Of a stretch of 52,182 bases of DNA, positions 30,946 to 40,145 are shown one piece after another. The stretch's first letter is position 1, and each line of letters opens with the position of its first letter. The stretch spans positions 1 through 52,182 of the IMG/VR virus record IMGVR_UViG_3300046680_000196. One strand, 5' to 3'. A model generated the notes under the pieces. It saw nothing but the letters and a program-made list of their open reading frames with translations. It had not been told where the DNA came from and did no database searches. Both the position numbers and the translations under genes were made by a program. The stretch is from a virus.

Positions 30946-31409
30946 CGCTTGCTCAAGAAGGCTTTTGGCATCCAAAAAGGCTTTTTATCAGCGCCGGATA
31001 CCCAAATAGAGCCACCTTCCTCAGGGTTATTCATGACTGTTACCGCAATCTTCGCCCTGCCTTTTGAACATAGCGCTTGCGCTTGATCATATGTGTCAAC
31101 GCCGGCAGCTGAGCGCAGGTTGTCCACCATTTGCTTTGACTCGCCATCAAATTCAGGCTCGCCAGTTTTCGGTGAGATATTTGGCAGCTTTCCAGTCATT
31201 TGGTAGATGACAGACATCAGGCCAAGCGTAGTGCTGATGTACTCAGAAAGCTCTCTTGTCGGGCATGCGAAATAAAAATCGTTTTTGGTGGCATACGTGA
31301 TTGCCCTGTCACCAGGATTGCATGAAGAAATCAAACAAGTCGTGCTTAAGTCGCCAGCGAACGAAACCGAAGTGATTGCAGCGCCAATAAGAAAAATCCA
31401 TTTTTTCAT
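30942..31409 (-). CDS. Secreted minus-strand cargo protein (155 aa)
   Basis: ATG 31409 (GGGGTGATC upstream). N-terminal signal peptide (KKWIFLIGAAITSVSFAGD) with predicted cleavage after SFA, then four cysteines (CLISSC, ACPTR, ALCSKGR) that could form disulfides in the periplasm. It lies antisense between two tail genes, coupled to a small membrane protein upstream. Such pairs in phages are typical candidates for superinfection immunity or lysogenic conversion. No family assigned. Confidence 0.75.
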   Translation of the reverse strand: MKKWIFLIGAAITSVSFAGDLSTTCLISSCNPGDRAITYATKNDFYFACPTRELSEYISTTLGLMSVIYQMTGKLPNISPKTGEPEFDGESKQMVDNLRSAAGVDTYDQAQALCSKGRAKIAVTVMNNPEEGGSIWVSGADKKPFWMPKAFLSKR

Positions 31410-31411
31410 GA

Positions 31412-31600
31412 TCACCCCGTGATAACTGCGAAGAGAATGCAGAGGAAAGCGATAAGCGCGCCACCTGCGAAGATCGCCACCAAGCTGCTGGCAGTGAAGA
31501 GAAGAAGCGCATTCTGAATGCCAAGCTTCGGCTTCTTCTGTGCCCCTACTTCGTGCAGGTGCTTCCCGCGCCACTCGTACGTCTTGTACCCATTTGCCAT
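31412..31600 (-). CDS. Small membrane cargo protein (62 aa)
   Basis: MANGYKTYEWRGKHLHEVG begins at 31600 with GGGTGAATC upstream. Cytoplasmic basic first 27 residues, then one long hydrophobic region (ALLLFTASSLVAIFAGGALI and on to the end). It precedes the secreted protein by two bases. Probably an inner-membrane partner of it. Confidence 0.7.
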   Translation of the reverse strand: MANGYKTYEWRGKHLHEVGAQKKPKLGIQNALLLFTASSLVAIFAGGALIAFLCILFAVITG

Positions 31601-31631
31601 GTGATTCACCCACAGAATAGGAATTGTCATT

Positions 31632-33536
31632 ATGGCATTTGAGGCGTATTCCGTCGCCGTCAAGCTGTCGCTGATCAACCACGTCAGCGCAGGCATGCTG
31701 ATGATCAGCAAAAGCCTGACAACAGCCGGCCAAGATGTCGATAAGTTGAACTCTAAGCTGGCGTCTATCGGTAAGCAAGGCGCTATTGGGGGCCTCATGG
31801 TCGCCGGCGGCCTTGGTATTGCCGCGATGTTCAAAGGTCCGCTTGAAGAGGCCTCGAAGTTCCAGAACGAGATCGAGCGCTTCCGTTCTCTCGGCCTGGG
31901 CGACAAGGTGACCAATGACGCGGTGAAGTTCGCCAGTGGTATGGACACCTATGGCACCAGTATTCGCGAGAACCTGGGCCTGCTACGAGATGCGCAGACC
32001 GTATTCGGCGACTTCCATGAAGCGCAGATGGTCACGCCGCTGCTGGCCAAGATGAAGTTCGCCAACGCCGCCTTATATGGGGATGAAGGCGGCGCGATGA
32101 AAGACAAAGCCTTCATGGACATGCTGAAGGTTATTGAAATGCGCGGTGGCCTGGCGAGCGAGGATGCTTTCTATAAGCAAGCCAACATGATCCAGCAGGT
32201 TCAGACCGCGACTGGCGGCCGCGTCAGCGGTAATGAATACTTGAACCTGATCAAAACCGGCGGCGTTGCAGCCAAAGGCATGAAGGACGCTAACTTCTAC
32301 TACAACATGGAGCCTTTAGTTCAGGAAATGGGCGGCTTCAGGGTCGGTACAGGCCTGATGTCTGGCTATCAGAACCTTGTACAAGGCCGCACAACGCAGC
32401 GTGCTGCCATGGAATTGATGCGTATTGGGATGCTTGATCCGGACAAGGTCGAGTACGACAAGACCGGAAAAATCAAGCAAATCAAGCCGGGCGCTGTGAA
32501 AGGCACCGACACCATGATTGAAGACCCATATGCATGGATGAAGAACGTGATGCTTCCGGCTTTTGCAGCCAAGGGGATCACTGAAAGACAGGCAGTTCTC
32601 AATGAAATTGGCGCGATCTTTACCAATCGCACAGCTTCTAATGTGTACTCAACCATGTACACGCAAATGGCGAACATAGATAAAAACATCAAGCTCAACT
32701 CCGGCGCCGCCGGCATCAATGAGCTGGAAGAAAACGCCAAGAAGACCATGACTGGCAAGCTCATCGAGCTGAACAAGAAGTGGACCGACCTGCAGCTCAA
32801 GCTTGGCGACGTTATTCTGCCGCTGGCTATACGGGCGCTGGACAAGCTGAACCCGATGCTCAAGGACTTGGCCGGCTGGATGGAGAAGAATCAGGGCACA
32901 GTGAAAGGTTTGTCGTATGCATTACTAGGGCTATCCGCATTCCTCATCGGTGGCGGTCTGATCAATATGCTGATCGCCGCCGCGCGCGGCTTCCAGATTC
33001 TTGGGTCTGCGCTGCTGATGAACCCGATAGGCTTAGTTATTGTTGGGATCGCGGCTGTGGCGTTCCTGCTCTGGAACAACTGGAAGGAGATCAGCTCATC
33101 GCTGAAACTCGTCTGGGGCGACATGAAGACCATGTTCGTCAAGCTGTTTGAGGGCGACATCATCGGCGCGTTCAAGTCATTCGCGCTGGCGTTCCTCACC
33201 GGATGGCAGACGGTCTTCAACACGCTGATCGCAGGGGTGAACCTCGTTCTGCCAGCATCGATGCAGATCTCGAAGACGACTTTCGCCGATGACCTGCGTG
33301 CCAAGGATGCGCCGCGTCAGGCGTGGTCGCCTCTTGTGGCTCCAGTCCCAGGCAAGTCTGGCGCCGATGGGCAGCAGAACATCAACTTGTACATCGACGG
33401 CAAGAAAGTCAGCGACGTGGTGATCCAGCGCATGGCGAAGGAAGCCGCCAAACCAAGGACAGGAACGCAGGGCTTCGACCCAAACCGCAGCATGCTGATG
33501 CCAGGAACCCCGAGCGCAGCCTATCCAAGGGGATAA
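31632..33536 (+). CDS. Tail tape measure protein
   Basis: 634 aa. Helical N-terminal half, hydrophobic stretches about 430-500 (ALLGLSAFLIGGGLINMLIA, GLVIVGIAAVAFLLWNNW), low cysteine, C-terminal NLYIDGKKVSDVV and a Pro/Gly tail. Length would match a short contractile tail (roughly 95 nm at 1.5 angstrom per residue, by the usual rule). Confidence 0.9.
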   Translation: MAFEAYSVAVKLSLINHVSAGMLMISKSLTTAGQDVDKLNSKLASIGKQGAIGGLMVAGGLGIAAMFKGPLEEASKFQNEIERFRSLGLGDKVTNDAVKFASGMDTYGTSIRENLGLLRDAQTVFGDFHEAQMVTPLLAKMKFANAALYGDEGGAMKDKAFMDMLKVIEMRGGLASEDAFYKQANMIQQVQTATGGRVSGNEYLNLIKTGGVAAKGMKDANFYYNMEPLVQEMGGFRVGTGLMSGYQNLVQGRTTQRAAMELMRIGMLDPDKVEYDKTGKIKQIKPGAVKGTDTMIEDPYAWMKNVMLPAFAAKGITERQAVLNEIGAIFTNRTASNVYSTMYTQMANIDKNIKLNSGAAGINELEENAKKTMTGKLIELNKKWTDLQLKLGDVILPLAIRALDKLNPMLKDLAGWMEKNQGTVKGLSYALLGLSAFLIGGGLINMLIAAARGFQILGSALLMNPIGLVIVGIAAVAFLLWNNWKEISSSLKLVWGDMKTMFVKLFEGDIIGAFKSFALAFLTGWQTVFNTLIAGVNLVLPASMQISKTTFADDLRAKDAPRQAWSPLVAPVPGKSGADGQQNINLYIDGKKVSDVVIQRMAKEAAKPRTGTQGFDPNRSMLMPGTPSAAYPRG

Positions 33537-33539
33537 ACG

Positions 33540-34523
33540 ATGAGCTTTACGAGCTTCCTGGACAATTTCGCTCCGGGCGGGGACCCGTTTGCCACCCGGT
33601 TGATCGTTGGCGACTTTGAGTTCTCCGGACTGGAGGTTCCAGAGTCGGTGACGATCGGTGCCAAGCAGCAGTTGGTGGTGCACAAACTGGTCGGTGGCAA
33701 GCGGATCGTTGATGTCCTTGGTCTGGACTACAAGAACATCCGCTGGTCCGGCTGGATGACCGGCGCGACCGCTGGGGATCGGGTAATCGAACTCGAAACC
33801 CTTCGGGACGCCGGCTTGCCTCTCAGCTTCAATATGGACGGCTACTACTTCAGCGTCATGATTGAGGACTTCGAGGCGAGGTTCGAACACGTTTATCGGC
33901 GCTACTACAGCATTGATCTTCTGGTCGTTTCTCGCCTAGATGCGCCGGTCACCGAAAACGCGCTGGCCGGCACCCTCGACAACCTGATCAACAGCGACGT
34001 GAGCGAATCGCTCGGCCTCGCCAGCATCATCAACTCGGACGCTGTGACCAGCAGCATCAACACCGTCAAGGACGCCGTGTCGCAGGTGCAGGGCTTTGCC
34101 AATGCCACCATCGACACGGTGCAGACGGTGATTCGCCCTCTGGTAGCCGCGCAGGCAGTTGTGCAGTCGACGATTGCCCAGGTCGGCGCGTCAGTGAACG
34201 ACATCACCACGCTCGGCGGCCTGATCCCCGGTAACCCAGTATCGACCGCAGCAAACAACGTGCTTCGCCAAGGCGCTGCACTGACTCAGCTCGCGCCCCT
34301 GTATCAGATGCAGAGCGTCTTGGAGCGGATGCAGAAGAACGTGCTCGCCGGCCCGCTGGCAAACGGCACGTCCAGTGTCACTACCAGCAACTCGACCCTC
34401 CAGAAAGTGGCGGCCGACAGCTACGGCGACCAGTCGCGGTGGACGGAAATCGCCGCTGCAAACAGCATTATCGATCCTCAACTCGACGGCATCCAGACGA
34501 TCAAAATCCCAGTAGGTGAATAG
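33540..34523 (+). CDS. Mu gp43-like baseplate or DNA-circularisation-type tail protein with LysM end
   Basis: 327 aa. N-terminal beta domain (LIVGDFEFSGLEVPESVTIG, IRWSGWMTGATAGDRVIELE), a hydrophobic helical middle with repeated coiled segments, and C-terminal DSYGDQSRWTEIAAANSIID, a LysM/gpX-like module binding peptidoglycan or the tail hub. Position after the tape measure equals Mu gp43. Confidence 0.78.
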   Translation: MSFTSFLDNFAPGGDPFATRLIVGDFEFSGLEVPESVTIGAKQQLVVHKLVGGKRIVDVLGLDYKNIRWSGWMTGATAGDRVIELETLRDAGLPLSFNMDGYYFSVMIEDFEARFEHVYRRYYSIDLLVVSRLDAPVTENALAGTLDNLINSDVSESLGLASIINSDAVTSSINTVKDAVSQVQGFANATIDTVQTVIRPLVAAQAVVQSTIAQVGASVNDITTLGGLIPGNPVSTAANNVLRQGAALTQLAPLYQMQSVLERMQKNVLAGPLANGTSSVTTSNSTLQKVAADSYGDQSRWTEIAAANSIIDPQLDGIQTIKIPVGE

Positions 34524-35630
34524 ATGGACCTGAATACGGCCGAGACAGAACAAATCGTCCGGCAGGTAGTCGGCCGTCTGCTGCTCAACGGGGTAGAGGT
34601 TCCGTTTGTGTCATGCGAGATCGACAGCAACGCCTTTTACTCGGCGGACACGTTCTCTGTGGTGTTTGCGCGGACTGAAATGCCGCCGCCGTACAACACT
34701 GTGCAGTGGTGGGGCGCGCAAACATCGATCGAGGTTTCAATTTCCATCGGTTTGTTGGGCCAAGGTGTTGAGGATTGGCGCGAGCTGATCGTCGGCACCG
34801 TGGACAGACTCAATATTCATATGAGCAAGTTCGAGGTAAGCCTCGACGGCCGCGACTACACCAGCAAGTTCATCGATACGAAGACCAACGAGAAATTCGC
34901 CAACATGACCACCAGTCAGGTGGCCACGCTGCTGGCGAATCGGCGCGGACTGAAACCAGTTGTCACTGCGACCACAACTCAGGTCGGCGGAATCACCAAA
35001 TGGGACCACGCGCACGTCACTGACGAGCGCACAGAGTGGGACCTGTTGGCGTACTTCGCCGGGCTGGACGGATTTCAGGTCTATGTGATCGGCAACGAAC
35101 TGCATTACGAGCCTGCCCTGAACCCTGACACCACTGATCAGTACCTGATCAAGTGGGTAGAGCCTGGCGCATTGGCCTATCCGCAGTGCAACACCTCTGA
35201 TGATCTGGCCTTTGAGCGAGATCTGACCTTGGCGAAGGGTGTGACAGTGCAGGTGCTGTCGTGGAATGACGGCAAGACAGTCAAAGCCACGTACCCGACC
35301 AACTCTGCGAAAGGCATCTCGCCCGGGCAGGCGACGGCCAAGCGGCAGGTCTACGAGATCAAGCGCAACGGCCTCGACCAGAACGCGGCGCAGCAACTGG
35401 CGCAGAAGATCCACAAACAGATCACCGACCACGAAATGCGCGTGTCCGGATCACTGCCGGGCGACAACTCGCTGATGCCGAACACAATCGTGCGCGTTGA
35501 GGGTACTGGCTCAGGGTTTGACCAGCTCTATTACGTCGACTCTGTGCGCAGATCTTTGAGCTTCGAGTCTGGCTACAAGATGAGCCTGACGGCCAAGAAT
35601 CATAACCCCAACTCAATGGTGCAGCCGTGA
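34524..35630 (+). CDS. Baseplate hub protein (Mu gp44 / P2 gpD-like)
   Basis: 368 aa. Starts directly after the previous stop. VEVSISIGLL-like IEVSISIGLLGQGVEDWREL, SLDGRDYTSKFIDTKTNEKF and ATKRQVYEIKRNGL plus TIVRVEGTGSGFDQLYYVDS are typical of gpD hub proteins (gp27-like fold). Confidence 0.88.
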   Translation: MDLNTAETEQIVRQVVGRLLLNGVEVPFVSCEIDSNAFYSADTFSVVFARTEMPPPYNTVQWWGAQTSIEVSISIGLLGQGVEDWRELIVGTVDRLNIHMSKFEVSLDGRDYTSKFIDTKTNEKFANMTTSQVATLLANRRGLKPVVTATTTQVGGITKWDHAHVTDERTEWDLLAYFAGLDGFQVYVIGNELHYEPALNPDTTDQYLIKWVEPGALAYPQCNTSDDLAFERDLTLAKGVTVQVLSWNDGKTVKATYPTNSAKGISPGQATAKRQVYEIKRNGLDQNAAQQLAQKIHKQITDHEMRVSGSLPGDNSLMPNTIVRVEGTGSGFDQLYYVDSVRRSLSFESGYKMSLTAKNHNPNSMVQP

Positions 35631-36211
35631 GCCTCCAACAACTGACGAATGCGCTACACCAGACCCAGACGACTGACGCAACCGGGTCGCGCTCTGGAAC
35701 TATCACCAGCTATGACAAGGACAACGGCGTCGTCAAGGTTGCTATTCAGCCTGAAGGCCGTGAAACCAATTGGCTAAAACTGGATTGCCCAGCCGTCGGT
35801 AATGGCTGGGGGGTTCAATTCGGTCCGCAGATCGGCGATGAGGTCACTGTCGAGTTCGATTCATTCGATCCCAACAGTGGAAGGGTAACGGCGCGCCACA
35901 CGAATAGCTTGAATCTCGCAATGCCAGTCCCGTCCGGCGAAATCTGGATGGTTCACAAGTCTGGCGCGTTGCTCAAGTTCAACACGGACGGGACCGTCTC
36001 GCTGCATTCAGGGGTCGCAATCAACTACGACGCCCCAGCGCACCACTTCACCGGCGGCCCAGTCACGATGGACCACACGCTGACAGTTACTGACAGCACA
36101 GGTGTTGTAGTGACTGGTGGCGATGTCAAGGCCGACACCATCAGCCTAAAAACTCACCGCACAAGCGGCGTCACCGCTGGTGGCGGGACTTCTTCGGTGC
36201 CAATCCCATGA
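35627..36211 (+). CDS. Baseplate spike protein (gpV / Mu gp45-like)
   Basis: 194 aa, GTG start overlapping the hub stop (GTGA). OB-fold region (GTITSYDKDNGVVKVAIQPE, GVQFGPQIGDEVTVEFD), then beta-helix part (HHFTGGPVTMDHTLTVTDST) and a GGGTSSVPIP end. It forms the membrane-piercing spike. Confidence 0.88.
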   Translation: MSLQQLTNALHQTQTTDATGSRSGTITSYDKDNGVVKVAIQPEGRETNWLKLDCPAVGNGWGVQFGPQIGDEVTVEFDSFDPNSGRVTARHTNSLNLAMPVPSGEIWMVHKSGALLKFNTDGTVSLHSGVAINYDAPAHHFTGGPVTMDHTLTVTDSTGVVVTGGDVKADTISLKTHRTSGVTAGGGTSSVPIP

Positions 36212-36573
36212 AAGACCTGAACCACTACCCCGGAGACGATCTTTCACTGTCCCCGACCGGAAGCTTGTCGCCGGTCGAGGGCATGGAGAGAGGCAAGCAA
36301 AGGATTCTGCGCAGATTGATCACCAACCCAGGCGATTACCTGTTTCATCCTGAATATGGGGCAGGGCTTGGCCGCTACGTCGGCGCCCTGATGAATATTC
36401 CGGAAATCATCGCGAATATCAGAGGGCAGATATTGCTTGAGGATTGCGTGGCTAAGAAGCCCGCGCCAGTGATTTCTGTCACACCATCAAACGACACCAT
36501 TTCCGTCAATATCAGTTACACCGACTCCCCGCTTGGAGAGCCGGTGACGCTTTCGTTCGAGGTAAATCGCTGA
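36208..36573 (+). CDS. Baseplate wedge protein (Mu gp46 / gpW-gp25-like)
   Basis: 121 aa, ATGA overlap. RGKQRILRRLITNPGDYLF and HPEYGAGLGRYVGAL are the hallmark of the gp25/GPW family (EYGxGL). It connects the sheath to the wedge. Confidence 0.88.
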   Translation: MKDLNHYPGDDLSLSPTGSLSPVEGMERGKQRILRRLITNPGDYLFHPEYGAGLGRYVGALMNIPEIIANIRGQILLEDCVAKKPAPVISVTPSNDTISVNISYTDSPLGEPVTLSFEVNR

Positions 36574-36574
36574 T

Positions 36575-37702
36575 ATGGCATCTCTCAATGTCAAGGACTT
36601 CACCACGCTGGTGCGTGATCAGGTGACAGCCATTCAGGGGCGTGCCGCTGGGCTGGTGGATTTCACCATAGGCTCTCTGCTGCGGGCGATCACAGAAAGC
36701 AATGCCAGTGTCCTCCAATGGCTCCAGCAGTTGATTGTTACGCTGCTGGCCACCACGCGCGCATCGACGTCATCCGGCGCAGATCTCGATTCTTGGATGG
36801 CTGATTTCGGCTTTTATCGCCTGTCTGCAAGCTTTGCCACTGGCAGCGTAACCTTTTCAAGATTCACGCCGACCAACTCTGCATTGATCCCGATCGGCGC
36901 GCTGGTTAGTTCGACCGATGGCTCGCAGCAGTATTCGGTGACCATCGATACTACGAACGTGCTCTATAACGCCACGCTCGGCGGTTATCTGGTGCCGGGT
37001 GGCACCGCATCGGTCACTGTGCCGGTGATTGCCAGTACCGCAGGTGCTGCTGGGAACGCTTTGATCGGGACTGTAACTGTCATCGTCGGATCCATCAGCG
37101 GCATTGATACCGTGAATAACTCTGCGGTATTCACCAATGGTGTTGATCCAGAGACGGACGAAGCATTCCGGGCAAGGTTCGTGCTCTGGGTTCAGTCCTT
37201 GTCGAAGGCAACGAAGGCAGCCATTCAATATGCGCTTTCCTCGATGCAGCAGGGCGTCTCCTACACGCTGACAGAGAACCAGGACTACAGCGGCAACACT
37301 CTGTATGGCTACTTCTATGCAGTCGTTGATGACGGCAGTGGGGCGCCTTCAGGATCGTTTTTGGTGAATGCTGCCGCCGCCATTGAGCCGGCTCGAGGCT
37401 TCACGACCCGATACGGTGTTTTCGGCCCGGTTCTGGTGACCGCTAACGTCGGGATGACCATCACCACCGATGCTACGGTCACCCACAGCGTCGTTGTGGC
37501 GCAGGTCACCATGGCGATTCAGGCTTATATCGCCGGGCTGAAGCTTGGTCAGATCTTGCCTTTCACACAGCTGGCAGCTATTGCCTACTCGGTCAGCCCG
37601 TCCATCACCAACGTCTCCGGCGTACTGCTCAATGGCAGTACCGCCGATCTCGCGTCGACAAATAAACAGGTCATCAGACCAGGCACAGTGACGGTGGCTT
37701 AA
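36575..37702 (+). CDS. Baseplate J-like protein (Mu gp47)
   Basis: 375 aa. TLVRDQVTAIQGRAAGLVDF, SVLQWLQQLIVTLLATTRAS, DLDSWMADFGFYR and GVDPETDEAFRARFVLWVQS are typical of baseplate J proteins. C-terminal part gives VSPSITNVSGVLLNG. Confidence 0.92.
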   Translation: MASLNVKDFTTLVRDQVTAIQGRAAGLVDFTIGSLLRAITESNASVLQWLQQLIVTLLATTRASTSSGADLDSWMADFGFYRLSASFATGSVTFSRFTPTNSALIPIGALVSSTDGSQQYSVTIDTTNVLYNATLGGYLVPGGTASVTVPVIASTAGAAGNALIGTVTVIVGSISGIDTVNNSAVFTNGVDPETDEAFRARFVLWVQSLSKATKAAIQYALSSMQQGVSYTLTENQDYSGNTLYGYFYAVVDDGSGAPSGSFLVNAAAAIEPARGFTTRYGVFGPVLVTANVGMTITTDATVTHSVVVAQVTMAIQAYIAGLKLGQILPFTQLAAIAYSVSPSITNVSGVLLNGSTADLASTNKQVIRPGTVTVA

Positions 37703-38359
37703 ATGAGTGTTGGCGATCAGACAGACATGTTCGGCCGGCTCAAAAACCTCTTACCGCTGGGCTGGTTCGGCGACAACAACCCTATCAGGGACGCGCTTCT
37801 GTGGGGGTATGCCCAAGCGCTTTCATGGGGGTTCACCCTTTATCTCTACGCCAAGGACCAGACGCGAATCAAATCAGCCACTGATGGCTGGCTTGACCTG
37901 ATTGGGCTGGACTTCTTCGGCAACAACCTGATTCGGTTCTCGACCCAGCTCGATCCGAGCTATCGAAACCGCATCTTGATCAACATATTCCGCGAGCGCG
38001 CTACTCGGCGCGGCATGAGTCAAGTGCTGTTCGACCTGACCGGGCGCTATCCGCTGATCATTGAACCAGCAAAGCCTGACGACTGCGGGTGCCTGGGGCT
38101 GACGCTTGGCCTTGGTATCGCAGGGCCCCTCGGCTCCACGAGCTGTCCTTATCAGGCATTCGTGACCGCCTACAGACCTACAGGCAGCGGAGCGGCCAAT
38201 TGGCCGGGTATCCATACGAATTGGTTTGGGCTTTCAGTCACTAGCGGACTGGTCCCAAGCACGCAGCTTTCCCCCGCAGTATCCGACGCCGACATTGTGG
38301 CCGCTATCGAAGCCACAAAGATGTACGGGTCAACGATCTGGTACCGGATCACCAACTGA
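37703..38359 (+). CDS. Baseplate/tail protein (gpI / Mu gp48-like)
   Basis: 218 aa, starting immediately after gpJ stop. WLDLIGLDFFGNNLIRF and DPSYRNRILINIFRERATRR match tail protein I-like wedge components that anchor the fibre. Followed by a strong terminator and the fibre gene. Confidence 0.82.
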   Translation: MSVGDQTDMFGRLKNLLPLGWFGDNNPIRDALLWGYAQALSWGFTLYLYAKDQTRIKSATDGWLDLIGLDFFGNNLIRFSTQLDPSYRNRILINIFRERATRRGMSQVLFDLTGRYPLIIEPAKPDDCGCLGLTLGLGIAGPLGSTSCPYQAFVTAYRPTGSGAANWPGIHTNWFGLSVTSGLVPSTQLSPAVSDADIVAAIEATKMYGSTIWYRITN

Positions 38360-38378
38360 AACCACTCATTCAACTCTA

Positions 38379-38403
38379 TGCCCGCCTTGTGCGGGCTTTT
38401 TTT
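38379..38403 (+). terminator. Intrinsic terminator before the fibre gene
   Basis: GCCCGC-cttgt-GCGGGCTTTTTTTT, with the fibre ribosome site immediately after. Confidence 0.75.
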
Positions 38404-38413
38404 TGGGGATTCC

Positions 38414-39877
38414 ATGGACAGACAGATTGTTTACCCGGGCCAGATCCTGCCGGAAACCAGCCTTCTTCAGATGACGAAGGACACCATGATCGGAGCGGCC
38501 AAGCTTGCTTCTGCGCTGCTCGGAACCAGCACCATGGCGACCGGTTTTGCGGTAACGCCAACAGGCCCAGCATCCCTACAGGTTCTGTGCGCTCCGGGCG
38601 AGATCTATAGCCTTACCGCCATCGACGCCTTGGCATTTTCGACTCTGCCGGCCGATACCACCCACTCGATTCTCAAGCAGGGGATCATGCTGGATGGCGT
38701 CACGCTTAGCTGTGCGGCCCCAGGCACGACTGGGCAGTCGATCAACTACCTCGTTCAGGTCACGTACCAGGATTCCGACTCGACGCCTGTACTGCTGCCT
38801 TATTACAACAGCGCCAACCCGTCTATGCCATACAGCGGCATGGGTAATAACGGCCTGACCCAAAACACCGCCCGCAAAGGAATTGCTGTCGTAGCAGTGA
38901 AGGCGGGCGCCTCTGCGGCCACTGGCACCCAAGTCACTCCGTCTCCTGATGCGGGTTACATCGGCCTGTATGTCGTAACGGTCGCGTTTGGCCAGACCAC
39001 CATCACGTCCGGGAACATCACCACCGCACCGAATGCGCCGCTGATCAATAGCACGCTTCATGGCTTGACCCCTGTGTTCTCCGTGAACCCATCTGTTCCT
39101 GTCGCGACTGTTGCCGCTCACGCCGTGACCTTCGGGCAGATCTCTGGTCTTGTAGGATCGGTGCGAAACCTTCGCTGCTCGGTCGCCGCCACTTCGGCAT
39201 CAGCCACCATCACCGCAGACGAAATCATCGTTGAGTCCGCGCTGGGCGGGTTGCGCTACTGCCTGTCGTCCTTCAACAAGACGATCAACCTCGGCGGCAC
39301 AGGCGCCGGCGGCATGGATACCGGCACGGCGACCGCGAACGGCTTCGTCGGCATCTATGCAATCTACAACCCGACTACGCAGGTTTCAGCGCTCCTGGCC
39401 ACGATGGAAGCCTCTGCTGTTCTGCCAAGTGTCTACGGGGGCGCGAATATGCCTGCCGGATACACGGCTTCGGCTCTGATCTCGGTTGCGCCGATCAGCG
39501 CCACGATCGGGCAGTTTGCACAGTTCTTCCAGTTGGACCGGTATATCGATTACCTAGGCGTTGGGGTTCTTACCAGCAGCACGGCCATTGTGACGGGTCA
39601 GGCGCGCGGCTCAACAGGGATTCCTTATAGCGCGAAGTTCGTGAGTGGTTTCAACCAGGTTGGTAACTCTGCCGCGACAGCTGTATCGCAGATCCTGACG
39701 TCTACGCCGGTCTCGACAGTAGGTGGTCAGTTCAACTCCTGCAACGTTACTGCCGGCTCGTCGCAAGCTATTCCGTTCCGAGTCGCCATTTCCGTTCCGC
39801 AGAATATTTACCAGACCACCACCAGCGGGGCTGGCACTCCGAGTTTCACGATCAGTGTGAAGTCCTACGAATTCTGA
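38414..39877 (+). CDS. Tail fibre or spike protein (not a DGR target)
   Basis: 487 aa from ATG 38414 with GGGGATTCC upstream. N-terminal MDRQIVYPGQILPETSLLQM attaches to the baseplate; the rest is Ala/Gly/Thr/Ser-rich beta sequence with an end resembling a shallow beta domain (NIYQTTTSGAGTPSFTISV). No variable-repeat homology at its 3' end, so host-range diversification is not by the DGR in this gene. Confidence 0.8.
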   Translation: MDRQIVYPGQILPETSLLQMTKDTMIGAAKLASALLGTSTMATGFAVTPTGPASLQVLCAPGEIYSLTAIDALAFSTLPADTTHSILKQGIMLDGVTLSCAAPGTTGQSINYLVQVTYQDSDSTPVLLPYYNSANPSMPYSGMGNNGLTQNTARKGIAVVAVKAGASAATGTQVTPSPDAGYIGLYVVTVAFGQTTITSGNITTAPNAPLINSTLHGLTPVFSVNPSVPVATVAAHAVTFGQISGLVGSVRNLRCSVAATSASATITADEIIVESALGGLRYCLSSFNKTINLGGTGAGGMDTGTATANGFVGIYAIYNPTTQVSALLATMEASAVLPSVYGGANMPAGYTASALISVAPISATIGQFAQFFQLDRYIDYLGVGVLTSSTAIVTGQARGSTGIPYSAKFVSGFNQVGNSAATAVSQILTSTPVSTVGGQFNSCNVTAGSSQAIPFRVAISVPQNIYQTTTSGAGTPSFTISVKSYEF

Positions 39878-39885
39878 GGTGCATC

Positions 39886-40074
39886 ATGATTGCCGAGTTT
39901 TCAGACGCCACTAAGCCTGTCATCACCGGAATCTTCAGTTCTCCGCAGCCCACTGAATGTGTGCCTTTTCAGGATGAAGTTTTTGCAGACGACCCGCGTT
40001 ATAAGGCTTGGTGGGATAATTTATTGCCAGGGACGATAACTGGCGATCTTCCGATTCCAACCGGTAAAGGCTGA
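39886..40074 (+). CDS. Small fibre-associated protein (62 aa)
   Basis: GAGGTGCATC before the ATG. FSDATKPVITGIFSSPQPTE and YKAWWDNLLPGTITGDLPIP resemble short proteins encoded behind fibre genes in Pseudomonas phages, possibly tail fibre chaperone remnants. No activity known. Confidence 0.65.
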   Translation: MIAEFSDATKPVITGIFSSPQPTECVPFQDEVFADDPRYKAWWDNLLPGTITGDLPIPTGKG

Positions 40075-40145
40075 TTTTCCCTCGCTTCTGTTGATCGAAA
40101 TCCATATCATCGCCAGCTAAGCAATCATATTTGGCTGGCGGTGAG

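Noticed and set aside
38414-39877. Tail fibre as another DGR target
   Set aside because: Its 3' end lacks the GC-rich homing end and shows no similarity to the TR.
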